In this document: piece by piece, positions 48,201-57,500 of the stretch
Position numbering within the stretch: the first letter of the stretch is position 1
Layout: each line of letters opens with the position of its first letter
Assembly (NCBI GenBank): GCA_905221605.1
Contig: CAJNDS010000434.1
Location: 62,001 to 126,000, forward strand
Source of the DNA: Symbiodinium natans
Lineage: Eukaryota; Sar; Dinophyceae; Suessiales; Symbiodiniaceae
Length of the DNA: 64,000 bases
Reading direction: 5' to 3'
Program-made: the position numbers and the translations under genes
The notes under the pieces: model-generated
Database searches by the model: none
Told to the model about the DNA's origin: nothing
The model's input: the letters and a program-made list of their open reading frames with translations, nothing else

Positions 48201-48517
48201 GGCACTTGCTTGATTTAGGACAGGAGTTGGAACAGTCCATGTGGAACCACAAAAGCCTACAATGGCCCAAAGCGACCCCCATGTATACACCGTCCAACAT
48301 CTCGCGCGGAGCGACATCAAGCTGCAGTTACCACAAGCCTGGTTGGACATTGTCACCTCCTGCGTCAAATCTGAGGCAGCCATGAACCGCTTGTCCTGGA
48401 GATGTCGGAGAATTTCCGACTGGCAAAAGGCAAGGCTGGAGCCGAAGAGAGTTGCGCCTTGTCCCAATTCTCCATGTCCTCAAGCAGCTGTGACACGCTG
48501 GCCGGGTTCATCGCCAT
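34788..48517 (-). CDS. CAND1: Cullin-associated NEDD8-dissociated protein 1 (CAND1/TIP120), about 50 small exons
   Basis: CAND1 is a HEAT-repeat solenoid that wraps unmodified cullins and exchanges substrate receptors. Exact N-terminal exons: 48517-48458 (MAMNPASVSQLLEDMENWDK), 48395-48357 (DKRFMAASDLTQE), 47681-47625 (VLDVHLQKRVCQAFVKQLE), 47562-47533, 47461-47408 (VKCLAKIVCKFQEQQIGE) and 47344-47300. Later blocks in CAND1 order: IRYIQCISTVSRNVG (45400), GFRIGQHLKEIAPLFF (44890), acidic exon ending SWKVRRAALK (44250-44149), IARFNEREN (43690), HLIAVVPACISQLNKQMRSK (43165), LVRAMKESNSSMRLDSL (42820), LLATDIDQE (41740), FVERIKNEA (41490), QQCLDALVHLIKKC (40985), RSPLLQGSALAG (40510), YLLLTSLREVIAIG (38947), MRNVVSESLGHLL (38520), LLTCLGDEELQV (36325), ELIREVDLGPFKHKV (35790), DDGLPLRK (35685) and DLVEPCAATVS (35110). 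Introns start with GT, GC or GA. The C-terminal end is uncertain, and about 1.9 kb (36.58-38.47 kb) holds no assignable exon. Confidence 0.92.
34979..35029. repeat. 9-bp tandem repeat CTTCAGAAG
   Basis: Five to six perfect CTTCAGAAG units. Each unit is its own reverse complement apart from the centre, so the array can fold. It lies near the 3' end of the CAND1 gene, probably in an intron. Confidence 0.9.
35207..35303 (-). repeat. Dispersed repeat copy (AATTAGGGG family) in a CAND1 intron
   Basis: The reverse complement reads TTTACGGAATTAGGGGTAGG, TTATTGGGGTCCTTACTATA and AGGGAATCTTACTATTTCGG. It aligns along about 65 bp with the copy at 44949-45020, which lies in the opposite orientation. 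Confidence 0.75.
36580..38470. other. Large unassigned interval inside CAND1
   Basis: Between the exon MRNVVSESLGHLL (about 38475-38522) and AAAVAAVRFAAAK (about 36525-36565) only about 15 residues of CAND1 are missing, yet the interval is 1.9 kb. Weak minus-strand blocks (WQGLQTFVAPFLQ near 37110, SIRQQRANQTLARRLALHAE near 38010) do not fit CAND1. It may be a large intron with an insertion or a nested gene. Confidence 0.4.
39869..39887. repeat. G homopolymer run
   Basis: A run of about 18-19 G, likely unstable in sequencing, within a CAND1 intron between the exons around 39900 and 39775. Confidence 0.9.
44005..44040 (+). repeat. Partial copy of the AATTAGGGG dispersed repeat
   Basis: Reads GTTTGCGAAATTAGGGGGAC then CCCTGAGAAAGACCCC, matching the outer part of the copies at 35207 and 44949. 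Confidence 0.5.
44094..44148 (-). repeat. Telomeric repeats at the 5' end of a CAND1 intron
   Basis: On the plus strand this is a run of CCCTAAA variants, that is TTTAGGG on the coding strand. It starts immediately after the 5' splice site (AAG then GCCAGGGTTTAGGG) downstream of the acidic CAND1 exon. About eight units. Confidence 0.9.
44251..44321 (-). repeat. 71-bp CAND1 intron composed of telomeric repeats
   Basis: This intron is set by the flanking exons (CAG at its left on the coding strand, GATGCCACC at its right). It begins with GA, ends with AG, and its interior is six to seven CCCTAAA units in coding-strand sense. It is opposite in orientation to the telomeric tract on the other side of the 102-bp exon 44149-44250. 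Confidence 0.9.
44430..44560. other. AT-rich CAND1 intron segment
   Basis: TAATAATAG and AGTAATAGTAAT simple sequence lies between the CAND1 exon ending at about 44412 and the exon at about 44612-44660. It contrasts with the GC-rich exons. Confidence 0.7.
44949..45020 (+). repeat. Dispersed repeat copy (AATTAGGGG family) in a CAND1 intron
   Basis: Reads TTTCCGAAATTAGGGGTACC, TTATTGGGGTCACTCATCTA and AGGGGAGCCTACTATTTGGG. It is homologous to the reverse complement of 35207-35303. A GGGCCCCCATATGTTCGTAA segment at about 45318 may be its far end. Confidence 0.75.
45218..45259. repeat. Poly-C tract
   Basis: A run of about 30 or more C preceded by CCCTCCACC units, inside a CAND1 intron (44.9-45.36 kb). 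A second C-run lies at 45109-45122. Lengths are probably unreliable. Confidence 0.9.
46390..46409. repeat. Short poly-C tract
   Basis: About 18 C in a CAND1 intron. Confidence 0.85.
47758..48005. repeat. CACTCAG/CTGAGTG direct and inverted repeat in a CAND1 intron
   Basis: The left half (47762-47830) has repeated CACTCAGCCACTCAG and ACACTTAG units. The right half (47835-48003) has many GTGACTGAGTGACTG units, the reverse complement. The two halves could form a long imperfect hairpin. It lies in the 0.68-kb intron between exons 48395-48357 and 47681-47625. Confidence 0.85.
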
Positions 48518-49169
48518 GCTTGTGGGCCGACCTGTTGGATCATGGTGCACCAGCCTCTCTGCAACCCACAGAACCCCACTTTTCCAGAGAACACTTGATA
48601 TGGCCAAGAGGCCCACACCGGGGGCGAGTCACCCTCGCGGCCCGCTGCTTGGTTCTCCTACATGCGCCTAAGAGGTACCTGGAGCCGATTCGGCGAGCCA
48701 TTCCGGACTCAGGAAGGTGTGTCAAGGCCCCTTTGTCGCAAAGATGGAGCAGAGCCGTTGAGCCCCCCACCTTTTCATCTCCACAAAGGGCAAGAGTCAA
48801 GAATCACTGCAGAAAAGGCCTCTGGACTTCTGGACCAGGATCTACAGGCAGGATCGGGTCGCCACAGTGTACTTTCATGGCTGAGCACCGTCCCCCTGAA
48901 TTCGAATCCCGCAGCGAAGGAGCTGAAGGCATCTGCACTGGTTAGATCTCAGCATCCTGAATCCCGTTCCTCAGACCTAGCCTGGAAGCAGAAATAGCCC
49001 CCCTCGGATGCACCATCCTGCAAACCCAACATACGATGTGCACGAGTCATGCAGAAGCGCTGCACGCGCAAGCATCCTCATGTGACAGAGCACGAATTTA
49101 AACCGGATCCGTGAAGCACAAGGATCTCTGGGTCTGTACAAGCCTTCAAAGGGTCGGAGGTGAGCGATT

Positions 49170-52100
49170 AGCGATTCCAAGAGAAACAGCGCTTACCACC
49201 AGCATCTGACAAGGAGCTGCTTTTGGCATCGCTCAAGTCCACGGCAAAGCAAACACTTTGTACAAGGGCCACCGTTGACATTCGCCAGGGGCCAGAGGAT
49301 GGAGGTATCGGGCATGACCTGAGCTCTAGAAGCGTTTGAAACCAAACATAGAACCCAGGGTCCTGTCTTGTCGCAGTCATGCAATTCGAAGCTGCCGCTT
49401 CATACCGCGCCACAGAATGAAGCACATCTTCCTACAGATGATGTCAAGGCCAATCCGAACACAGCCCGAGAGGCAGACCGGACATCCTCACAGATGCCAT
49501 ATGCTCAGTATGAGAAGTCGCAAATGCAGCCGCCAGTTTGCAACTTCTGCACCTCATGTCGGACGGTAGCGAATATCGCGAAGAATAGTGGACGAGGCTA
49601 GCCAAGCTCGGACAATGAATTCACGCTTGGGCACGGCGTTCTTCAGCTCGTAGTGCCAGGGCCCCGCCCCAGTTCGGCCATTTCCAGCCAGGCGCAGCTC
49701 CAGGCGCTCAAGCTTTGGCAAATCCTTACGACAGCATCGTGAATCATGATGCCGGGGGCATAGAGTGTGTGAATAAGAGAATGAATGAGCCTGCGAATGA
49801 ATGAACGCAGTGAGCACATGAACGAAACAACCTCTGTCTCTAGGAGTTAATCTGTTGAGTCGTGAAGGTACCAGCCAGGATGGGAGAATGAGGGTGAAAA
49901 GGGCCAAATAATAAGTCCTTTAAAGGGGCCCTTTTCATCTCCCTCATTCGTGCGGTTAACAGGTTCATGATGACACGGGTGAACAGGAATCCCCCATCCC
50001 ACTGACAGAGCTACAGCTCGCATTATTCGAGCTACGAAGGGTACAGGTGGGCTAAGGCCCCGGCACCAACGGCCCTTGCAAGCTCCCGCTCTCCGTGGTC
50101 CGCGACGAGGTTACCCCGCAGGTCTGCCACGAGCCTGTGAAGAGAAGTGTGGGGCCGCGTGCGGGGATCTACCAAAGAATCTCACCCGATGTCCTGTGCA
50201 CTTGCACTCAAGTTAAGGTGCTTCAGGCCTGCAAAGCTTTCCCAGTGAGCCCATGGCACGTGCAAGCTCGCATGCACCGGTGTCGCCTGTGCATCCAAGC
50301 TCTGCAATTGTACCAAGAGACCCAGCAGTCGCACGCGCACAGAGAAAGAAAGAGAGAGAGAGAATGTGGGGAGCGTCGGATCTTCAAAGCTTCTCACCTA
50401 TACCATTGCCACTGACATCCATCTCCAAGTTCACCAGACGTCGCAGTGACATCAGTGCCTTCGGCTTGCAGTCTGCACACTCTGCACAGCCTGCCTTCAT
50501 TCGGCAAATACCACAATGATGCAAAATGATGCAACATGATGCAACCCATGATCCCACCCTTTGCATATGGCATTGTGTGGGCATTCAGCTTTCCTGCACG
50601 GCGGCCTGCGATAGTTCGCGTGCGCCAACCTCGCGCATACGGTTTCCAGAGGCCAGGAAGCGCAGGCTGACCTTAAGCAGCGCAGCATAGCGAGCCCCCT
50701 GCACCCCGCAACAAAGGGTCCGCAGGTCCATGTGGCTCCGTGACAAACTGGGGCAAGGGACCAAAGACTGTTGGGCTGAGATTGCCTCCGGGACATGCAA
50801 CCGTTGAAGACAGTCACCACGGTTCCACAACGCCATTCTGGAGGTGACTAGGCTGGAGGTTCCCCTTGAATGAAGGAAGGGCCTGGGCCAAAAGGCGGGC
50901 GCCCGCAGAGCCTGCAGAGCGCCAGGAGGATTCACAGAGAACATTGGGGAACCAGGCTTCGACCAGAAGGATATACACAACCGAAAAACCCCGTGCAGGC
51001 AGAACAATCACTCAAGGCTCAAAGCAGCCTACGTGGTTCACGTTCAAATCGAGGGTCAAGCTTTGAAGCCCCTGCAGTGGTGCCAAGGACATGGCAACTT
51101 CCCCTTTCTGTTTTCAAGCTCGTGCCCTGTCGTGCCTCGAGGGCGGAGATGGCCATGCCGAGGTCATGAGCACCTCGCGAAACTCGGAATTTTTTGAGCC
51201 GAGGCGCAGCACGCTGCTCCCTCCGTGCACCTGCCCAGCCCACGCTGCTCACACTGAGGTCCAGCCTCACCACACGCAGCCACACTGAGCACACTCCGAG
51301 AGAACTCCCCGGCATCTCTCAGATTGCCCCACAACTGCCCTGTTACACTCCACCATCTTCCTCCAAAATCAAGTTCCTGCGGCTTTGCAAGGAGTATATT
51401 GTATTGATTGAGGCTTCAGGCAGCCGCTGGGTGCGCGACTCCAGGTCCTGAAGCTTCTGCGAAGCCACTGCATGGGCTATGTCCTGCAACATCCGACACT
51501 GGCCATGACGTCTGCATCAGAGAGCCTCAGAGCCTCAAGGCTCTTTAGCGCTAGCGAGGCCTGTACTCCAGCTTCGGACACCTGAAGATTCGTTCCAGAT
51601 GCACATGCTGCGCTCAGCGCACGTCCGTCCGGACTGCCCGAGGCATTGGCCGCATTTCTGTTGAGCCCCAGAACCAGGCGAGACAACCTCGGGCAAAAGT
51701 GTAGATGTGTTGTGTCATTGAGGCGAGAAAGGCCTCACAATACTTCAACGTTGCTGAGTGTCAATGCACGCCTGGGCCGAAGTATGGACATCACGCGGAT
51801 GCCAGCTGTGGGACCGACTTCAAGCCCCGCATAGCTGCTGCCAACTGCCGCGCGCCGTCCTGTGAACGGAGGGCCACGATCAATATGATCAATTCTGCGA
51901 CATGGGTGGAGGATGCGGAAGCTGACGTGCCCATGGCCATGTTAAGAACTTACGCCTCCATATTCAAAATGTTCAACATGCCCGTATGTCAGCTTCATTC
52001 GAGCCTCTCGACTAGCCCAGGCTCCTCGCCCACTCTGTTGTCAAAGAGCATAACTTCCAAGTCTGTCAGAAAAGGCAAGTCCAACACCTGCAGGGGCACT

Positions 52101-53600
52101 TGCGTGATGCACCTGCTGCCCCATGACAAGGAAATCGTCTGCACGTGGCAGGCGCGCCACTTGCGCCAAGCATCCGATTCCTGGGGGCAAGGCACCAGAC
52201 GTCTCAAGGCGCATTGCAAAGTACGGTAAGTGGTCTGCTTCCATGGCCTGGATCTGACACGCGGTTGCGATTCAGGTCTAGCACCTCGCCGGGTTCATGT
52301 AGGCTTTCGCTGCAACCAGTGCGTCGCTTCTCTTGGGGTTCCAACCAATTCTCGGAGCTGGCGCAGTGAACGGGCGCACTTCGATACTTCCCGCAGCCTG
52401 GCCACAAGAGCAACAATAGCCCTCTTTTGTCCGGTGGTTCGACAGCGGCAGAACAAAGCGGTGCTTTTTGCATGAGGTGCAACATGGCAGCTTGGCCCTG
52501 TGTCGCCAATGTCGTTCAAGCTCAAGTCCAGCTTCCTTATGTCCAGGCAACCCATTCCCTTCCTAACCAAGGCAGAAACAGAGAGAGGCAAAGAAAGATG
52601 GGGGAAGTACAACAACGAGCCGACTCCAAATTCTCTAAAGGCTTTGCGTGAGCCATCCGAAAAGTGCAGGCGGAGGGCAGTCTCTCGAGGCTCCGCAGCG
52701 TGCCAATCTCCTGTGCAGCGAAGGTGTGCCGGAAGTTATGGCAAAGGAGCTGCAAAGAGTACCAGGTCCTCGGAAAGCCTCTCGCATCCCGCGTACCCAA
52801 GTCCAGCACCTGGGCCGGTCTTGTGGACTCGACTGACCTCTTGAACCAGCCGTGCTTGGCCGCTGCAGAACTCATGTCTCCTCATGTGCTTCACTCGCAC
52901 ACGCATCACCTGTGGCTTTCGCAACTGTTTCGGCACTGGCTTCAGGGGGGCTTAAGATCTCTCGAAGTGGCACCTCCCAAAAGGAGCTCCAGGTTGCGCA
53001 GCTGTTGAAGAGAACCGACAGCCTTCGAAGGCTAAGATGCAGACAAAGAATCAATGCTCCGATTTCTGCCACATGAGACCGCCCTAAACCCACAAAGAAA
53101 CGAGCTCCGCTTGCTGAGAAGAAACTGGCCCCAAAAAAAAATGAGAAGGATCAAGGGCGCACAGCCACTTCGTGCTGAATGCTTGGCAGTTTGGGCCGGT
53201 GGATTTCGCGGATGCGCAGCGCGACGCGATTGACAAAATGAGGCGGATGCTTTAAAGTCAAAAGAATAAGTGCGAACCTCCACATAGTAAGTGAAGACTG
53301 GTCCCTGTGGAATGCCTGGGCCAGCTGCCGCGCTCCATCTTCGCCGATGGAGCTGAAGCTAATGTCTGCCTGCGTGTTGCGTGGGTTCAGGACACTACCA
53401 CTACGTCACTACGTTAGACGTCCGTGGTATTTCGCATCTCCACTGCAACGTAACTGCATTACAGCAACTCACAGAACTGACATATGCAGTTAAGGAAGGG
53501 GCTTTCAATTCCTTCAAGCATTCCAGGCTCCCCAGGGACTGCGCCAAGGCAGCTGTGACCTCCTGCAATGTGACGCAGACTTTCAAGAACACCAGGGACG
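49170..53600 (-). CDS. Leucine-rich-repeat protein, multi-exon, about one LRR per exon
   Basis: Minus-strand exons carry recurring LRR blocks: VTAALAQSLGSLECLKELKA (about 53510-53570), VGSLQQLRNLELLLGG (about 52965-53015), IRKLDLSLNDIGDTG (about 52498-52545), GEVLDLNRNRVSDPG (about 52250-52297), LEVMLFDNRVGEEPGL (about 52005-52055), LSRLVLGLNRN (about 51650-51685), VVRLDLSVSSVGWAGA (about 51225-51275), VSLRFLASGNRMREVGA (about 50630-50680), LRRLVNLEMDVSGNGIGE (about 50395-50450), LVADLRGNLVADHGER (about 50090-50135) and LPKLERLELRLAGNGRTGAG (about 49660-49720). The pattern LxxLxLxxNxIGDxGA is that of the ribonuclease-inhibitor-type repeats common in dinoflagellate LRR proteins. No F-box, kinase or NACHT domain was seen. 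Both ends are approximate. It lies directly upstream of CAND1. Confidence 0.75.
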
Positions 53601-53863
53601 AATTAGCAGATCATGCCAGATCAGGCAGCCCAAAATTCGAATAAGAAGCGGGCTGGCTGCAACCGCTTGCGCCGCAAGGCGATCTTGATGCCTCGCAGTG
53701 TCGGGCTTTGCTTTTTTGGGTTCGATGCGGCAACTCGTCAAACATGGAGCTGCTCGCACATATCTTGCGCCTTCCGCACAAGTGATGTCATCGTTGATTT
53801 CCAGGTTCACGTGTCTATTTTCCGCTCTCCACCAGCAGAAGCCCAACCACTGACTACTAAGCA

Positions 53864-54616
53864 TCAGTACCAACGACGAATTCCTTGCAGATAACCCGAG
53901 ATGGAAGCAGAGCACGTGACCCTTACTGTACTAGACTGTGGCTGCTGAATGCTAACTCCTGGACAACGACTCTGGGACACAATCGGAAGCGAACCTGATA
54001 GCTGCTGCTTCAGCGTGTTGCGTAGTTGGCGGTCCGCTGCCTCGGGCATGCAGCAAACAGCTGGTAGAACATGCTTGCTCGCAGTGCTCGCATGAACCGC
54101 GTGCCTGGGTCTGGTACACCGAACTGAAAGTCGACTGAATCTACCAGTAGGTTCCCCACACACAAGCACAAAGGCACCGGCCCCGACACGAAAAGCAGTC
54201 ACAGCATCGTAAAAGTGCAAGGCCTCGGCTGGACAATCGGGTTGAAATGAAAGCGTGAACTTGTCAACATCATCGCTGAGCACTTGGCGCCCGGTGCCAA
54301 CACCTGAATCACGAAACACATCCCATGAATCATGTGACCCAACCAGTTGCTGCGCACAAGCTTCTGAGGAAAGTGCATCTGCAGGCATGTGCCGAGGCCA
54401 ATCAGCCCACGCCATCGCAGCAGCCAGTTGCTCAAATTGCGCAGAGACAAGGGCACAGCTACGACACTCTAAAACTAAAACGCATTCGGGACATCTTCTG
54501 ACCGCAGCTGCATCAAAACAAATGTCAAGGCTGCATGGGGCTGGCTGTGAACTAGACAAGCTCGAGTTCTCTTGCGCTGCCTTGCGTTGGTATTGGACCT
54601 CAACAAAGCAAGCCAA
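53864..54616 (-). CDS. Open frame of 250 codons, unrecognised
   Basis: One uninterrupted minus-strand frame contains Cys-rich and acidic blocks (CPECVLVLECRSCALVSAQ, LSDDVDKFTLSFQPDCPAEA). It has no ATG at its upstream end. It may be a large exon at the 5' end of the LRR gene or an independent fragment. The length makes chance unlikely but not impossible. Confidence 0.35.
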   Translation of the reverse strand: MACFVEVQYQRKAAQENSSLSSSQPAPCSLDICFDAAAVRRCPECVLVLECRSCALVSAQFEQLAAAMAWADWPRHMPADALSSEACAQQLVGSHDSWDVFRDSGVGTGRQVLSDDVDKFTLSFQPDCPAEALHFYDAVTAFRVGAGAFVLVCGEPTGRFSRLSVRCTRPRHAVHASTASKHVLPAVCCMPEAADRQLRNTLKQQLSGSLPIVSQSRCPGVSIQQPQSSTVRVTCSASISGYLQGIRRWY

Positions 54617-55289
54617 TCGCAGGCAACAATCAGCCTTGCAACCTGACAGCTAGCCTTCATTGGCGAAAACTACTTTCCTCGGAGGAGCGACAGAGGGAAA
54701 GACCGTGCTGAAAGGCAGGAGGGGCCCTCAAGTGCCCTAAACGCCGCTCGAGCCCCAATCCCCTGGCTTTGAAAGGGCTATTTCTATGGTCTGGGGCTCA
54801 AATACAAGGGGGCGCCATCCGAGCAACAAGAACTTGAGGGCAGCAAAGTGGGATCTGGAAGCTCCCGGAGCCCAGCTTGATGGCTGCACCACATCGCAGC
54901 TCAGGCCGACTCGCCCAAGCTACCCAGCAATTTTGTCACGGGACCCCTTCACCAATTTGGGTTATCATGGACGGTATATGCAATGCACGAGACCAGAGCT
55001 CAATCCACTTTCAGGGATTCATAAGAGGAGCCATGCTCTGAACGTTCCTTGTTGTATGAAACTCGTCTTTTTGCAAGTCTGCCTTGCCTAAACTGGAGAG
55101 GCTGTAGAGTCGGGTGTGCTTTCAATTGTGTGCCAAATCTTCGGCGCCCATTTCTCCTATTGCTGGCTGCCATGGCCAGGTCCCAGCGTTCGGAACGTGT
55201 GAGGGAGCAGCAAGTGGGCAAGTGGTTCTGGACGGCTCCAAGACACGTTTATTGGGACACGAAAGGATATCATCAAATAATGGAGAGAG

Positions 55290-56035
55290 AATTAATCATA
55301 ATAATTTCATCGATGAATATCTGCCAATTGCCCGAGAAACAATCTAAATGAATTCTCAAAAAAATGGAAACCTTGTGTTTTGTGTCAATGCCCTTGAGAT
55401 AGTGGAAATTATCCGAATGAATGATATCGAGCGTATAATCCCAATAAGTAAGATAATGAACATAATCAATTAGAATTATGAATGTTTTTTGAATCATTTC
55501 ATCTTCCATATGGAAGTTGACAGAAAATCTTACTTTCATCTCATTCCAAATTATCACATCTAATATATTTCAATCCCCCCTATCCCCCGCCCAATAAAAT
55601 ATTCATACAAAACCTAAACCCTAAACCCGAAAACCATAAAACCGAAAACCCCTAAAACCTCCAACTAAACGAAACCTTTAACACCCTTAAAAAGCCTCAA
55701 GCAAACCCGCAAGATCTTGAAAAAACTGGAAAGCCCTAAACCCTAGAACCCGAAGCCCCCCCCCCCCCACAGAAAGGGACCACAAAGTGGGATACCTTGA
55801 AAAGTGGACATGAGACAGTGTTGCTCAGTCCCATGCCCCCACCCCCACCCCCCAAAGGTCTGGCACCAGTATTATTCGCAAGAATATTCATCTATCAACG
55901 TAGGTATATATTGTTTTTATTTCCTTTTTTATATTTATATATTTATATTTATAGATTTATGTATATTTATATTTATATATTTATATTTATATAGATATAT
56001 TGATATATAGAGATTCCAGACAACTTTCTTTTTCT
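55290..56035. other. AT-rich island with decayed telomere-like repeats
   Basis: 55290-55570 is strongly AT-rich. 55605-55760 contains many CCTAAACC, CCCGAAAACC and CCCTAAAACC variants of the telomeric unit, followed by poly-C. 55915-56010 is a TTTATAT microsatellite. No coding blocks were seen. It separates the two LRR regions. Confidence 0.7.
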
Positions 56036-56042
56036 TCACGCG

Positions 56043-56690
56043 ATGACGATGCTGGCTCGGCACATACGTATCACTCACCAACCAATCGGAACGATCCCTA
56101 CCAAGGGCAGCCTAGCAGAGAATCCCGATAAAGGTGAGGCGACGCGCTCTCCCCATCGCACTGTCGCCTGGTCCTCTGAGAGAAGCGCCTTCGCTGGCCT
56201 GAAGGCCTCGAGGCCCCCCAGGCGCATGGACAGCCTCGCTGGCAAAATGCGCCGCCTCTCAATAGGGCCATACCGCAGGAGTGGAAACGTCAAGAGCGGC
56301 GTGTCCACCGTTGTGCAGCTAGTAGTGCAGCTAATTGTGCAGCTCACGTTTCGGGCTCCTCGTGCGAGTTTAGTTCACCAGCTTGAGCCCAGCTGGAGTC
56401 CTCGTGTGCGGCGAGGTTCTGACTCAGAATCCATCATGCGAGCCCCAGGTCCCAGGCTTTTGGCAATTCGTTTCTCGCTCGCTACACTTCGGCCACGGCG
56501 GAGATGCTCGGCTTTGGTAAGGCTTTCTACGATCCTCACAAATGAAGCCGCTGTAGCCATACCAGCCCACGTTGCATCGCTCTGCCTTCGCGCGGTGAGG
56601 AGCCTCAGTCTGCCTGGTCTGCATTATCGCAATCGGGCAAGCGGAGGAACAGTTTTTTGCTGAAATGGGTCCCATGCCTCGTGACTGGCG
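56043..56690. CDS. Uncertain coding segment, strand unclear
   Basis: A 206-codon plus-strand frame runs from ATG 56043. On the minus strand, blocks ERCNVGWYGYSGFICED (about 56535-56590) and NCSSACPIAI (about 56630-56665) look like an EGF-like or ephrin-receptor-like Cys-rich exon, which would agree with the strand of all identified genes. I favour the minus-strand reading but cannot settle it. Confidence 0.25.
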
Positions 56691-57500
56691 CCCTTCCAGC
56701 CGAGACGCGATGTCCTCTAAAATGTTGCGTGTGCTTTCTTGGCTTTAGAATGAACACTTCATCCGTCCTCAATTCTACCATGCTGCCACGACCGCCATGA
56801 GACTGAGCTTATGCAGCTACACCCCCGTGTCTGAAGGGAAGGCATCATTGGCATCGTTGGCCTCACTCCGCGGGCATGAAGCAACCTCAGCTGTGCTCCT
56901 CAGGCACGTCCGACACAGCGCTTCAGTCGAGTTTAGGGTCTACGGGCTTTAGTGTTTTGAGGTTCTGGGTCTTTGAACCTTTTAAGGTTTAGGATTTTAA
57001 GGATTGGGTTTAGGGATATTAAGCTCCCGACCTTTAAATGGTCTAGTCCCGGTCCAGAAATCCTCCGCTTAAGTCCAATCACGACGTAAACCCTAAGCCT
57101 TTAAGGCTTTGAGCCCCAAACCATGAGGTTGCAACGCTTTGGAAATCGCCACCCCTCGCTGTAAAACCTCGGAGGAGTGAATCGATGAAAACATCTGAGG
57201 CTCCATTTTCCGAAAAAAAAGTCATGCTGACTGAAAAATTGTCCCCTACATGCTGACGCCAGAAGCTCCCAAACTCGCATACCAAAGACGGGCGTGTGGA
57301 AACAGGAGCGCAGTCTTCCACGTTTTCCTGTCTTCAGCTTCAGACTGGGCGAGCGCTACGTGCCTTCGTGAGAATCTGCCTCCTGTGTATCATGCTCCTC
57401 ATGTGGGCGAATTGCTTAAAGCTTCTGCTCAGGGGCAGACATTTAGGGGGTCATCTCACGATACGCTCTGTCTCAACTCTGGCGAACAGCCTAGCAAGTC
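56690..57500. other. No gene recognised
   Basis: It contains a decayed telomere-like segment (about 56935-57030, GTTTAGGG and TTTAAGG variants). No conserved protein block was seen. Confidence 0.4.

Noticed and set aside
48895-48920. TTCGAATCCCGC, resembling a tRNA B-box
   Set aside because: No flanking T-arm stem, A-box or acceptor stem can be drawn around it.
56043-56663. Plus-strand 206-codon frame as a confident gene
   Set aside because: No recognisable domain, and a Cys-rich block reads better on the opposite strand. Kept only as a low-confidence entry.
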